DNA of 64,000 nt from NCBI GenBank assembly GCA_029532625.1, contig JARFXM010000002.1, forward strand, positions 992,001 through 1,056,000, given 5' to 3'. Of the stretch, positions 33,671 through 45,313 are shown piece by piece. Source of the stretch: Lomentospora prolificans (taxonomy: Eukaryota; Ascomycota; Sordariomycetes; Microascales; Microascaceae). A program made the translations under genes and the position numbers. Positions within the stretch are counted from its first letter, which is position 1, and every line of letters begins with the position of its first letter. The notes under the pieces are model-generated. The model saw only the letters and a program-made list of their open reading frames with translations, ran no database searches and was not told where the DNA came from.

Positions 33671-34613
33671 ATGGTTTGTTCACGGTTCCGCCCACCCCGC
33701 GTCTGCTCTGTCGCGAGAACCCCGCCTACGGTTGCCCCTTGGTGCCTACAGTTATCACGGCAGACCAACGGAGCCTTGAACGTAGAGCATCTATGATACA
33801 TGAATTGACTAACAATTTCAAATAGGCCGATTCTCTCACCGAAGAGCAAGTTTCCGAGTTCAAGGAGGCTTTCTCCCTCTTTGTATGTGTCATACTTCCA
33901 TGAATAGCAACGCTACTCTTTCACGAGCCCTTTTGCTAACATCAAATACTCCAGGACAAAGATGGTGATGGTTAGTCTAGGCCTGCCATCCCTTAAAGTG
34001 CTATAATATGGATTTTTTTTTTGTAGATGTCTTGCTCTCTAACTTGATGTTCAGGTCAAATCACGACAAAGGAGCTCGGCACTGTTATGCGCTCTCTCGG
34101 CCAAAACCCTTCCGAATCTGAACTCCAGGACATGATTAACGAGGTCGACGCCGATAACAACGGAACGATCGACTTTCCTGGTATGCGGCGGCAGTCAGCC
34201 CAACAAACACATAGTACAAGGCTAACTGATTATCTAGAATTCCTGACAATGATGGCAAGGAAAATGAAGGACACTGACTCGGAGGAAGAGATTCGTGAAG
34301 CCTTCAAGGTATGGCCCATACAAAACTCCCTGCAGCTTATCTACATAAATTTAAGACTAACCCATGCAGGTTTTCGACCGCGACAACAATGGATTCATCT
34401 CTGCCGCCGAGCTCCGCCATGTTATGACCTCCATTGGCGAGAAGCTTACTGATGAGGAGGTTGATGAGATGATCCGTGAGGCTGACCAGGATGGAGATGG
34501 AAGAATTGACTGTTTGTTATATCCTCCCTATATCCATGTTGCCAAGCTCTGACAGTTTTCCTTTCACCATCACATTAGACAACGAGTTCGTTCAGCTCAT
34601 GATGCAGAAGTAA
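33671..34613 (+). CDS. CMD1: Calmodulin
   Basis: Ca2+ sensor that activates calcineurin, CaM kinases and other targets. Seven coding exons read 33671-33673, 33826-33882, 33955-33970, 34055-34180, 34238-34308, 34370-34511 and 34579-34613, totalling exactly 149 aa. The first coding exon is only ATG, and the third is 16 nt and carries most of the first Ca2+ loop. Four EF-hands are complete: DKDGDGQITTKE, DADNNGTIDFPE, DRDNNGFISAAE and DQDGDGRIDYNE, each with Asp at loop position 1 and Glu at 12. The protein runs MADSLTEEQVSEFKEAFSLF to FVQLMMQK. The many small exons mean no single long frame marks the gene. Intron positions resemble those of other filamentous-fungal calmodulins. Confidence 0.97.
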
Positions 34614-35845
34614 TCCATATTCTGCTCTAAGCTGATTCCACCACTATCAAGCAAACCTATAAGCGGGAGCTATAAAATGAGTTTTGGGTGGTGTCTGGCA
34701 CTGCTGTGTATTTGTGGTTCACGATTTCAGGCCGCTAACCCAGTTTGTTGGGCAACACTTCAGAAGGGGTAATCCCTAGCCCTGTACATCCGTTGGCTGG
34801 GACCCATGGTATGATGAATTGATCCCTGACAGCAGAGATATCTTCTGTCCTTTTTCAAGCTTTATTCTCATGATTTTTCTCTGGCTTGTCTGCTGCTTGA
34901 TGCTCTCTTGTCCTGTCCCCGCCTTTCAAACATCACATCTACCTTATTCTCCACCCACATATCTTGTTCTGTGATTCTGTGAATTTAGTCCTTTGTTATT
35001 ATGAACTATGCTTCCTAAATACCAGCGCTAGATGTCAAATTACCTAACAGTACACTCTTTGCTCGAAGCGGGGTAGGACATTGCAATGAAGCGGGAAGGA
35101 TCCCTCGCCCTGTAAAAGCGTGGCCGAGTGTTGAACAAGCATGATCCAAACAGATCAGTGACACCTTGTATATTATTTTTCTATATTTCGAGCCCATTGG
35201 CCAACGAAAATGCTACTAGATATACTCGGTATGATTGCCCTCTTAACCCGCTGCGTTTGCTATTGGATTTAGGCATTTTCTCGAGTGGCATTGGGATGAT
35301 GCCTGTAGATCGTGTGGAGGAAGCTAGGTGGTATGAATAGTACTTGCTACTCAGCATATGAAATTCTTTATTCCCCGGGAAATCAGCTCCTTCCAACCTT
35401 CATGCCGGGTCTCAGCCCTATAAGGTACGATGGTTGCATGTCATGCTCGGCTCGCGAGCGGTTGTCATGACTCTAGGGCGGTGCTAAGCCACAGGGCATC
35501 TTCTTGGCAGCCCCTTCCCGAATAAACGACAGGAACCACCTTAACTATACGGCCAGCTGTCAAAAACGCCTGTTCAGCTGTCGGATGGCTCGATTAGCGC
35601 CTAAGTTCCAGGGCCACCACACAATTTACCACATTGCCCCACACTCAGTTGTTCAGTCAGAGCAGAGGCAGTTGATAGAGGAGTGGGACTACAGCCGGCT
35701 CGACCCCTAATCCAAAGCTCACTCCCAAGCTTCAGCAAGACCTACCTCGACCTGATAGTGTACCATAGGATCCAGTGCGGCCAGTTTCGCTGCTATATTT
35801 CGGTGTCATTGGTTCCCCAGCCATCGATTGGCGGTTCCGGCCACC
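34614..35845. other. Intergenic: calmodulin 3' UTR and AP-1 gamma promoter
   Basis: About 1.23 kb. T/C-rich sequence (about 34850-34990) follows the calmodulin stop and is likely its 3' UTR. The right part should be the AP-1 gamma promoter; frames of about 70 to 120 codons there (35504-36051) overlap the first intron and exons of the adaptin in another frame. Confidence 0.5.
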
Positions 35846-38634
35846 ATGGCTTCCTGTATGAACACTTTGGCTTCTTGCTGCACCCCTCATGTCCTGTGAC
35901 TGACCCCGTATTGAACCGTCTAGTAAAGCAATTCATCAGAAGTGTTCGAGCAGCCAAAACCATTGCGGACGAGCGAGCTGTTATCCAGAAAGAAAGTGCG
36001 GCGATTCGAGCGAGCTTCAGGGAAGAGAGCCACGACCATAACGTCCGGTAAGAGTAGCATGCCTACCTTCGTTCGCGCCGATACTAAGAACATCTCCTTT
36101 TATAGCCGTAACAATGTTGCGAAGCTTCTATACCTCTTCACCCTTGGAGAAAGGACGCACTTCGGTCAGATAGAATGCCTCAAGCTCCTAGCATCTCCTA
36201 GGTTTGCGGATAAACGCCTAGGCCACTTGGCAACCAGCCTTCTTCTCGACGAGAACCAAGAAGTGCTCACCTTGGTGACAAATTCCTTGAAGAAGTAGGT
36301 CACACTCTAGCCATGGGAAGGTCTGTTTTATTCGACTCCTAACACCATCACACTAGTGACCTGTCTCACTCGAACCAATACGTCGTCGGCCTTGCTCTCT
36401 GCACTCTCGGCAACATTGCGTCAGTAGAAATGTCAAGGGACCTGTTCCCTGAAATCGAGGGCCTCATATCTACTTCCAATCCTTATATTCGGAGAAAGGC
36501 AGCATTATGCGCTATGCGTATATGCCGCAAAGTCCCCGACCTTCAGGAACATTTCCTTGAAAAGGCGACGCACCTACTCTCCGACCGCAACCACGGCGTT
36601 CTGCTTTGTGGGTTGACTCTCGCTGCGGGCCTCTGTGAAGCGGATGAGGAAGAAGGTGGCGAAGAGGGAATTGTCGAGAAGTTTAGGCCGTTTGTGCCTG
36701 TACTGGTCAAAACACTAAAAGGCCTTGCAACCTCTGGATATGCTCCAGAGCATGACGTGACCGGCATCACGGACCCCTTTCTCCAGGTTAAGATCTTGCG
36801 GCTTCTACGAATCCTAGCTATAGGTGATTCTGAAGTCAGCGAGCAGATAAACGACATCCTTGCCCAGGTTGCAACCAACACCGACTCTTCGAAGAATGTC
36901 GGCAACTCCATCCTCTACGAAGCTGTACGAACAATTCTTGACATTGAAGCCGATTCCGGCCTGCGAGTCCTTGGTGTAAACATACTCGGAAAGTTCCTTT
37001 CAAACCGGGACAACAATATTCGATATGTCGCGTTGAATACACTCATCAAGGTCGTTGCAATCGAGCCCAACGCTGTTCAAAGGCACCGAAATACCATATT
37101 AGAGTGTCTGAGGGATCCCGATATCAGCATTCGGCGACGTGCCCTCGAGCTGAGCTTTACTTTAATCAACGAATCCAACGTTCGAGTATTGATAAGGGAG
37201 CTGCTGGCTTTCTTGGAAGTTGCCGATAACGAATTTAAGCCCACAATGACAAGTCAAATCGGCATTGCGGCCGACAAATTCGCTCCGAATAAGCGCTGGC
37301 ACGTTGATACGATGCTGAGAGTACTCACCCTCGCCGGAAATTACGTCAAAGAACCCATCATGTCATCTTTCATTCGCCTGATCGCCACTACTCCTGAACT
37401 TCAGACATACGCAGTCCAGAAATTGTACGCCAGTTTAAAGAAGGACATCACCCAAGAGTCCTTGACACAGGCAGCAGCCTGGTGTATAGGCGAGTTTGGT
37501 GATGCTCTTCTGCGCGGTGGCCAGTATGAGGAGGAGGAGCTTGTCCAGAATGTTGAGGAGCGTGAGATTGTCGATCTATTTTCAACAATCCTAAACAGCA
37601 GTTACGCGACCCAGGTTACTACTGAATATATTGTCACTGCCCTAATGAAGCTCACTGCACGGTTATCGGATCCAGCGCAGACGGAAAGGATCCGACGTCT
37701 GCTTCAAAGCCATCAGACTAGTCTAGATGTCGAGATCCAGCAGCGAGCGGTTGAATACGGTAACCTGTTCGGTTACGATGATATACGGAGAGGTGTGCTA
37801 GAAAAGATGCCTCCGCCCCAGATCAAAGAGGAGTCTAGGGTGCTAGGCGCAGCGGCTCCCACCAAAAAGTCCAGCAAGGCAAGCAACAGGAAATCGAAGG
37901 TAGTAAAACCAACAGAGCAGGACCTCTTGTTTGATTTGATGGATGCGTCGGGCCCGTCATCCCCCCAACCGAGTGGCTCTCAATCAAATACGGATTTGTT
38001 GGCCGATATCTTGGGAGCGTCACCTGCTCAATCAGCCGGCCCTACTAGTCCTCCACCACAGCAATCGAATGCATCGTCGATAATGGATCTTTTTTCAACT
38101 CCCAGTCCGTCTCAAGCCCAAGGAGCACTGCCGCACGTTCCCACTCCCTCGAACTCAAACGCCATGTCGTCCTTATCCGCCCTCTCAGGTACCCCAGTCC
38201 CACCTCAAGCTGTAGCATCTCCTCAAGCGCCAACCCTCCATCCGTGCTACAATGCGAACGGCCTTACCATTACCCTTCAGCTCCAACGCAACGCCGAGGG
38301 TGTCATACAAGCTATTGCTAGATTTCAGAATACTTCTGCTGCCCAACTTAGCAATGTCGGGCTCCAGGCTGCCGTGCCGAAATCCCAGAAACTTCAACTT
38401 CTCGGTATCTCGAGCGCCGATATTGTGCCCGGAGCAGAGGCTACGCAGATGATGAGGGTGTCAGGCTGCAAAGGGGTAAGTCGCCGCCGCCATCTCCGGG
38501 AATATCCGTCTCTGTTTGATTCTGTGCTAACGTAGTCGTTCTCATAGCCTTTGAGGTTGCGGCTAAGAATTGGCTATTCACATCCCTCTGCGGGACAGGT
38601 CATGGATCAAGTGAACTGGTCCGAGGCGTCATGA
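35846..38634 (+). CDS. APL4: AP-1 complex subunit gamma (gamma-adaptin)
   Basis: Large subunit of the AP-1 clathrin adaptor, acting at the TGN and endosomes. Five exons read 35846-35855, 35924-36047, 36106-36294, 36357-38475 and 38548-38634, giving 842 aa. The 10-nt first exon (MAS plus one base) splices to LKQFIRSVRAAKTIADERAVIQKESAAIR, the conserved adaptin start. The trunk (about 1-600) consists of HEAT-like helices with typical segments NNVAKLLYLFTLGERTHFGQIECLKLLAS and EMSRDLFPEIEGLI. A hinge (about 600-730), rich in Ser, Pro and Gln, has leucine/acidic motifs (DLLFDLMD, DLLADILG, SIMDLF) suitable for clathrin or accessory binding. The ear domain (about 735-842) ends QVMDQVNWSEAS. Its stop lies 367 bp from the convergent Sec39 stop. 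Confidence 0.95.
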
Positions 38635-39001
38635 TTCGGTAATCGCAGGGAATAAGCTGCTTATTCGTAGCATGCAAAAGATAAAAACAAGTCCTTCACT
38701 TTGTACCGTGGCTCATCAAAAAGACCAAGCCTGACTACGATCTTCCAAAATGATTTTAATGACTTTACTATATCTACGTATGACCCCACGTAACGATACC
38801 TCTGCGCCGTCCCGACTGCTTCCATTTGAAAAAAGTGTGTTTCGTTTCTTGAAGCAGAATGTTGTCCTTCTAACGCCCCTTCATACTTGGTACTGGTAAT
38901 GCCGACATCAATGTGCTATGAAGAACAGATCGCTCCCCAAGAGTGAGGCAAACAGTGTTGACTTTGGCTATAATCGCTACATTGTACTATCATTACACAA
39001 A
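38635..39001. other. Intergenic, convergent 3' ends of APL4 and SEC39
   Basis: 367 bp between two convergent stop codons, enough for the two 3' UTRs only. No other feature was seen. Confidence 0.5.
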
Positions 39002-41959
39002 TTAACCGTCCGTACGGTTAGCCGGCGCATTAATCAACCATCCAACGCCAGAGACCAAAGTCCCCATAGCAGCGTCTCTAATCTGGTCCCTCCTTCTCGT
39101 CCTCGCCTCGTCTTGGGGAGACGCCTGCATTGCCGACTTGTGGGCCTCGCCGCCCGAACCCAAACTGGACAGAACGCTCAGGTTCTTCTGAGCGGCACGG
39201 GCGGTCGCGCGAGACAGGTCGAACAGGGACATGGGTACGTCGTCGGTCTCGCGGGCGGCGGGGGCGGCGGACGGGGCCAGAGCGCGTGCTTCGAGGCTCG
39301 GCGTGAAGGCACCAGGAATTCCGGGCGAGCGCAGATCCCCGGCTGCGTCCCAGGCGGCTTCTTTCGCGGCCTCCTCCTTGATGGCGGAATCGAGCTGCTC
39401 CTCGCAGCGGCGGAAGGTTTTGAGAACTTCGTGGAGTTGGGACGGAGGTGCTATGCGCAGAGCGGTAGCTAGGCATTCCACGCGCTGCTCGAGATGCCGG
39501 ATATCCAGGTTTCCGCTCGCTGTCCCGAGATGAGTGGGCCGAATGGTTTGAGATGTTCGAATGTATTGGCCGGTTTGGAGAGCGGCGCTCCATGACCAGT
39601 CATCCACTAACCCAGGACCCGCGCCACGCGCATCCGGAACCGTAGGTGGCTGTTGCGCAGGGGTTAAGCGGCTAACAACGTAGGAATAGGCCGTCTCAAA
39701 ATCATCCTCCCGGAGAGCGGCCTCAATACACATGGCCGTCACCCGCTTCTCGCTCTCAAATAGGAGCGCGCTCAAATCACCGTCCGCGCTAGCTTGACGC
39801 GATTTACTCGCGTAGAGGCCCGCCCGGACCATGTTGGCAGCGACCTCTAGGAACTCCTGGATCTTCGGGTAACTTTTCGGGTTCTGCTCCAGGACTTTCT
39901 TGATGATGGAGATGGGGTCGGAGTGGACCCTGAGCACGACAGGGCTGAAGGGTTCACCTTGTTTCAATACCAAACGGTAGTGACTCAACGTATTCGTAGC
40001 TTTTAGTAATGAATCTATGCGTCGATATGCGGGAGAACCTCGTCCCATGGTCTTGGGAAAGGCATTGAGGCTAGCGAAACGTTAGTATGCACCCTCTCAA
40101 GGACAGATCAGTTGAATGATGACTCCTTACATATCGTCACATCTCTTTAGCCCTCCTCGTGTCCGGTTCGGGTTGGATGCATTGTCAAACGCGCTCATCA
40201 CAGCCGCTACAATGTTATCCCTAAGAACCGCGGAATCTAGAAAACCGTCCCCTGATTCCTCGTAGATCTTTCGAGCCAGGCCGTACCCTTTTTTTGTATT
40301 AGCATACTAAGTCAGATATTGGTATACGCCATGGATCTTACGCGTAGCTGTGAGAAGTGCCTTCAGGAACTCCTTCTCTAAAAACTCTCGATCCACCGCC
40401 CCGAAAACGCCAGCCCCAAACTGGGACGTGGGCGAATCTACTTCGGCGGCACTCCACGACCATAGCCAAAACAGCTCTTTTCGAGCAGCAAGCCAATGTT
40501 CGTCGTCATTCTGCGATGTGCGGCCTGAAATCAAGTGGATGAATTTCACCGCTTCGGACTTTTGCTCACCACTATCACGCAGGAATACCAGATCGCCTGC
40601 ACGGCGCACAGTGCACGGAAGACCCGCGCTTGTCAATAGAAAAGCACTGCTTGTCAGCGCACTGAGTCGAGTAACGGAGGTGTCGATGGGCTCAGTTATC
40701 GGGTTGGTTCTCTGCAGAAGGTTATTCCGCATGTATGACACGAGTTTGGGAGATAATATGTCCCCTTGATCAAGATTGAGTAGATCAAGAGCAACGATTC
40801 TAGAATGCTCCAGAGGTGCAGGGGCGGCAATACCCAGAATCGAAGCGACACGGGCCGCGATACTATGAGCGCCGGATATCGCGTCGAGAGTTGATTCTCC
40901 AACAAGATAGGCGGAAGCTAGTGCTGCCCGGAGATACCGTCGCTGCAAGTACTCTTGTTGGGCCACACTCCAATGGGATTCACCGTAGCCATCAAAATCG
41001 GAGTCCATAGGGCCGTCCCATTGCTGTACAACGCCAACCGCTATTCGCCATTTCTTAGAGGCCTGTAGTGTAAGCCAATCGAGAACCACTTCAAGGCTCG
41101 AAAAAGGCGGCAATCCCTCTGGACCTGTCTCATCCGGAGACGCCTCAATCCATTTTTCTGGACGATATAACCATGGCCCAACAAGTCCCTTCATATCCCT
41201 CCCGATCAGGTTGATATTGGCCTCATCAACTCCAGTTTCCGATAGCAAAAATGCTAGGGCGGCGGAATCGGGGAGCGCGCGAAACTCTTCCAGTGTCTGA
41301 GGAACGCAATTATGCGGGTAATATTGATAATTACGCCGCAGAAGAGGCAGAAGAACCGAGATCACCCATGGTCGGAGTGAAGGTGTGTCGTGAAGAAATG
41401 GAACAAGCAAAGCAGGAAGCTGGGTCAGTAGCCCAGCGGCTGCATCTACTCTATGTGCCCTGCGGAGGAGAAAGAGCGCTAAAGAGTCGTGACTGATGGC
41501 GGTAGGGGCGTCTGACCATGTCAATGGCAACAAGTGTAGCTTCCGGACTTTCTTAAGAGCTTCCTTCTCCTGCAGAGCATCAACGGCCGACGAATCGATT
41601 TCAACAGGGTCGTAGCGAGGGTAGTCTCCAGACGCAAGCTCCTGTAGAAAAGGAACGTAGGAGTGGGAAGGAACGGTTTCTGGTAGGTATGTTAGGAGTA
41701 TGCGAAGGACAAGGTCTTTATTTAAAACGTCTCCACGCTGGGAAACGAGGTAAGAGAGGCTGTCAATATCGGCGTGAGAAGCGAGACTAGCAGCCAGGAG
41801 CACAAGCTTAGGCGGGGACAGAAGAGCGGCAGACATGATTGAGTTCACGGAAACATCGCGGTGTGTTGGCACTTCTGCATCCGAAACCGAGTCCTGTTCG
41901 GGGCCGGGATAAAAGCTCGGCGGCGCGGTGGTGGAAACCGGTGGTTCCAAGAAAGCCAT
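39002..41959 (-). CDS. SEC39: Sec39-domain protein, Dsl1 tethering complex subunit
   Basis: Peripheral ER protein of the Dsl1 complex (Dsl1, Tip20, Sec39; metazoan NRZ/NAG), which tethers COPI vesicles returning from the Golgi to the ER. Three exons read 41959-40342, 40287-40131 and 40070-39002, giving 947 aa from ATG 41959 (MAFLEPPVSTTAPPSFYPG). The upstream codons (SSTAHDDRVREH) are in frame but begin with a non-ATG. The N-terminal half carries the Sec39 domain with LLSPPKLVLLAASLASHADIDSLSYLV and LVLRILLTYLPETVPSHSYVPFLQEL. The junctions restore ALLTATR-YGLARKIYEESGDG and KRCDDI-LNAFPKTMGRGSP. The whole protein is alpha-helical by composition, with a low-complexity Ala-rich region near the end. 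Annotation rests on family pattern recognition; fungal Sec39 proteins diverge strongly. Confidence 0.85.
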
Positions 41960-42430
41960 GTGTTCACGAACTCTGTCGTCATGAGCTGTAGATGACACTT
42001 GCTGCCAGTCGGAGCATAAGACGTTGCTGCCACAGGAGCCCGAAACGGAACTGAAGGTAGAGAGTGCTGTGGTACTTTTGTAACTAACGTACCCACTTCT
42101 ATTTTGAAACTACAGTTCACAATAAGTATCTCTCGATAGTGGGATACCCCACCCAACCTCTGAAGCCCAGGGTCATAACACCACAAAAGCCAGCCAGGCC
42201 AGCACAGTCCTCTCTGTCGGCTTGAAAGGGCCCACTGAGCCGCAACATAACTTTACCACGAGGCTCCAATAGAAGCATCGCTATTTGCAGACCATCAAGC
42301 AAACAGCGTCAACGAGTCGGCTGAGGTTTTTTGGACAACGCAGCGCCCGCCTCTAGACGCTCAACATCAATCGCCCATCGAAGCACTTCCATAAACGGCC
42401 CTTCATCAATTGGCTCAATTGCTGTCCACA
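41960..42430. other. Divergent promoter region, SEC39 / complex I subunit
   Basis: About 470 bp between two divergent starts. Codons directly upstream of the Sec39 ATG remain in frame. No further feature is supported. Confidence 0.5.
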
Positions 42431-42911
42431 ATGGCGTCTGGTTATGGTTATAGCGGTGGTAAGGACGATACTCCCGCATCCAACTTCGCAAATGCTGGCT
42501 TTCCGCGCAACTGAAGCTCACCAGTCGATAACACCTACTCTTATAGGTCCCGGACGCTGCTTCCCGTTCTGGCAGGAAGTTTTAGCTTGCTACGTCGTCA
42601 ACGCCTCGCCTGAAGACCGATCTGGTGCCCAAAAGTGTGGCCTAGCTCTCGAAGATTATTACGAATGTTTACACCACAAGAAAGAGGTAGGCGATAACCC
42701 AGGGGTACAGCCCTCATCACTCTCGGCGTATTCCTAGGCCACAGAACGTCTGCTAATGACGAAACAGGCTGCCCGAGTCCAAGCGTTACAGGACGCATAT
42801 CGCAAGTCCGAAGCGGCGAGTGCCCGAGACAACGCGCCAACCGCGGGTCAAATACGTAGCCTGGGTTTAATAGGCAAAGACGATGTGTCCAAAAAGGTCC
42901 TAGAGCAATAG
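42431..42911 (+). CDS. NADH:ubiquinone oxidoreductase 15 kDa subunit (NDUFS5 type)
   Basis: Accessory subunit on the intermembrane-space side of mitochondrial complex I. Three exons read 42431-42458, 42547-42686 and 42768-42911, giving 103 aa. The protein starts MASGYGYSGGPGRCFPFWQ and shows the twin CX9C motif of the family: C-FPFWQEVLA-C and C-GLALEDYYE-C, which form the disulphide-bonded helical hairpin imported by Mia40. It continues LHHKKEAARVQALQDAYRKSEAA, a conserved segment after the second pair. All introns are 80-90 nt with canonical borders. The presence of this gene fits an obligately respiring mould that retains complex I. Confidence 0.92.
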
Positions 42912-43591
42912 AGCGGCGTTACGCGCGATAAGTAAGGCTTAATTGCGTGGCTTCAATCGAATCGTGGGGAAAGGGGTTGGAAGACGTGGGAGCCCAATAC
43001 ATAGCTTGCCACGTCTTTCTTCGATGGCCGATGTCTAGGTGTACACATGTATGAGAACCCAGGTGTATATTCGAAAATACAACACATTCAAGCACTTCGT
43101 CAAAGATCCGTGGTGGATAGTGCCCCAGCTTTATACTTGAGTGCGAAAATCCCTTTTTTGCGGAGTCTGAACCGGGATCATAGCCGTGATCTAGACCAGC
43201 AACATCGATCCGATATCCTCTTGTTACTTCTGCCAAGGTCATGAGACGTCTAGCCTGAGTGTAGCAAAAACCCCTTGGCATCGCAAAATCCCCGAACTCG
43301 AATGTTCAGGTAGTACCTTCCTAGTCAACCAAGAACATTCGTCGCATCATTAGTTTGATAAAATCTCCATACATAAGGCACCAAAATCTGACTCCATAAA
43401 TCCAGTCTGCCACATTTGACGCTCAGCTTTCACCCTTCCAAGACCATCCGAAATATAATAACCTCAGAGTTAAACAGCATCTAAAGGCTTCGTATCTTGG
43501 TTCTCTGTCCCCCGAGTCCAGGTCAAGCCGCTACCTTGAACTTGTACGCCATTCTTCCAAAACACCGGCAAAGGAGGACAGTATTAGATTC
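42912..43591. other. Intergenic between the complex I subunit and the unnamed conserved gene
   Basis: About 680 bp between two plus-strand genes, holding the 3' UTR of the first and the promoter of the second. The minus-strand frame 42919-43281 (120 codons) has no recognisable features. Confidence 0.5.
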
Positions 43592-45313
43592 ATGATGCCT
43601 TGCTTCCGCGGACTCGACCTTTCTCTTACTACGGGAACCGAAATTCTTCGGCTCCCCGAATTTCCTCACCCGGATTCTAGTTCCGTAGGACGCGTTGCTT
43701 CGAATCCGCGTACGAGAGACCTGATAATGCCTCCATATCCTCAGAATACAGAGGGACGCAGAGGGAAGGGTGAATGTCCTATAATTTCTGTCTATGTTCC
43801 CTCGCTTCCCGGTAACCAACAAGGACCCCCTCGTCTAATTCTAACTTACAAGATCTAACACACCTACAGGGTGCCAGTTCCGGCTCCGATACTCAGTCAT
43901 TAGGCTTTGCAAGACGGTCCCTTATCTATACTTCAAGCTGTTCATCAACGGGGAGAATGTGGCGAACTGGGGAGTTAACCCCGCAAAACGGACGACGGGT
44001 GCCGTTTCCCGGACTCTTCACGAGCTTTCATCAGACTCGTTACGTGACGATAGAGTCGGAAGGCTCCTCAACGAGGACACAATCGAGGCCCGGTCCCTCT
44101 TTTTTGACGCGGACACTCAGCCCAGGCTGAGAAATGAGGAGAGTCGTATCGAAGTACAGGTATTCCGAGCAAAAAGGCGTCGTCGAGTAAGGTACGATGC
44201 ACCCTAATATTCTCTTGAGCTCCCTTTAGCCACACTGCTAATTGTTGACGCACACTCAACGTCGGACTAAATGTTATTTGACTTTGCTAACCTGGATGCT
44301 TCTGACTCAATAGACGCCTTGCTCGTGGGCTGGCCGTCTTTGACTGGCTTCTTCTCGACCCCGTCGACTCTCCCTACTCTACATTCAGATTCTATCAACG
44401 TCCACATGAAAGCTTTCCTACCAACGGTTCCACCAGGTTCGGAAACAGCGTAACACTACCATCTGTCACCCAAGGAGCACGTGCTACCGCTATCTACAGA
44501 GATGGTGATGATAATGTGATGCAGGATACTTGGGGCCACAACACCTCAATCGCCAATATGGAGCCCGCCAGTCTGACGGGGCAAACACCAGCGAGTGCGT
44601 CTAGGCTACTCGCTTTTGGAAACAGCACCCCTCCTATCCCACAGCCAAGCAAACGGGTTAGGGATGGACACTTAGATGGAAAGCTACGACGGCCCTTGCC
44701 CGACCTCCCAATCCGCCACCGCTCACCTACCGCGATCCAAGAGAGCATTAAGCTCACGAACGACTCACTGAAAGCTCGTGTATCTGGTGACAATAATGAG
44801 AGAAATGCAAGACACAGAGAACTTATATTCTCAACACCCGGGAAAGGTTGCACGCAGCCGTCTGCCTCGCCGTTAAGCTGCAGTGGTATGGGTTCATCCC
44901 TTGCTTCGGAGACAGTTTCGTTGACTCAGGGGCATCTGATTAGCCATAAAAAAGAACAGGGCCTGGAGACGAAGCAGTTGAACCGGCCCAAGAGGCAGCG
45001 GCCCCCTCCGATGAAGATGCAAAGTCAGCTTAGGAGCGCTACAACGCAAAGCTTGGTACCATTTGGGACGGCGGCTTCGTTACCAGTGCATCGAGTCAAC
45101 CGTTTACCCAACTACGAGGGCATCACACACGGTGATAAAAGGCAAAGTGGCGCGGGCTCGGCCCTCCCAGATGAGCAGCTTTTGGGATTCGCAACCCGTC
45201 CAAGGGGTCTATTAGGGCCGGATCTGACCCAAATTCCGCTTCGAGGACAAAGCGGAGAGCTGATGAAACGACTCAGAAGCGAGGATCCATTCAGAATTAC
45301 ATGGAACAAATGA
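43592..45313 (+). CDS. Conserved fungal protein of unknown function
   Basis: I do not have a name for this protein. Three exons read 43592-43811, 43870-44191 and 44314-45313, giving 513 aa (512 if the second ATG, MPCFRGLDLSL, is used). Residues about 1-215 look like a folded domain: MPCFRGLDLSL, EFPHPDSSSV, ISVYVPSLPGGCQFRLRYSV, YLYFKLFINGENVANWGVNPA, RIEVQVFRAKRRRRV and VFDWLLLDPVDSPYSTFRFYQRP. I recall a similar arrangement (short N-terminal strand, HPDASSL-like turn, YLYFKLFMNGRHV, IEIQVFRA) in uncharacterised filamentous-ascomycete proteins, so the family is probably real and fungus-specific. The remaining 300 residues are low-complexity, rich in Ser, Arg, Pro and Gln, with several basic patches (NRPKRQRPPP) suggesting a nuclear location. 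Both junctions conserve phase and sequence. Confidence 0.75.

Noticed and set aside
41960..41998. Thirteen extra in-frame codons before the Sec39 ATG
   Set aside because: They begin with a non-ATG codon; the first ATG at 41959 is the more likely start in a eukaryotic nuclear gene.
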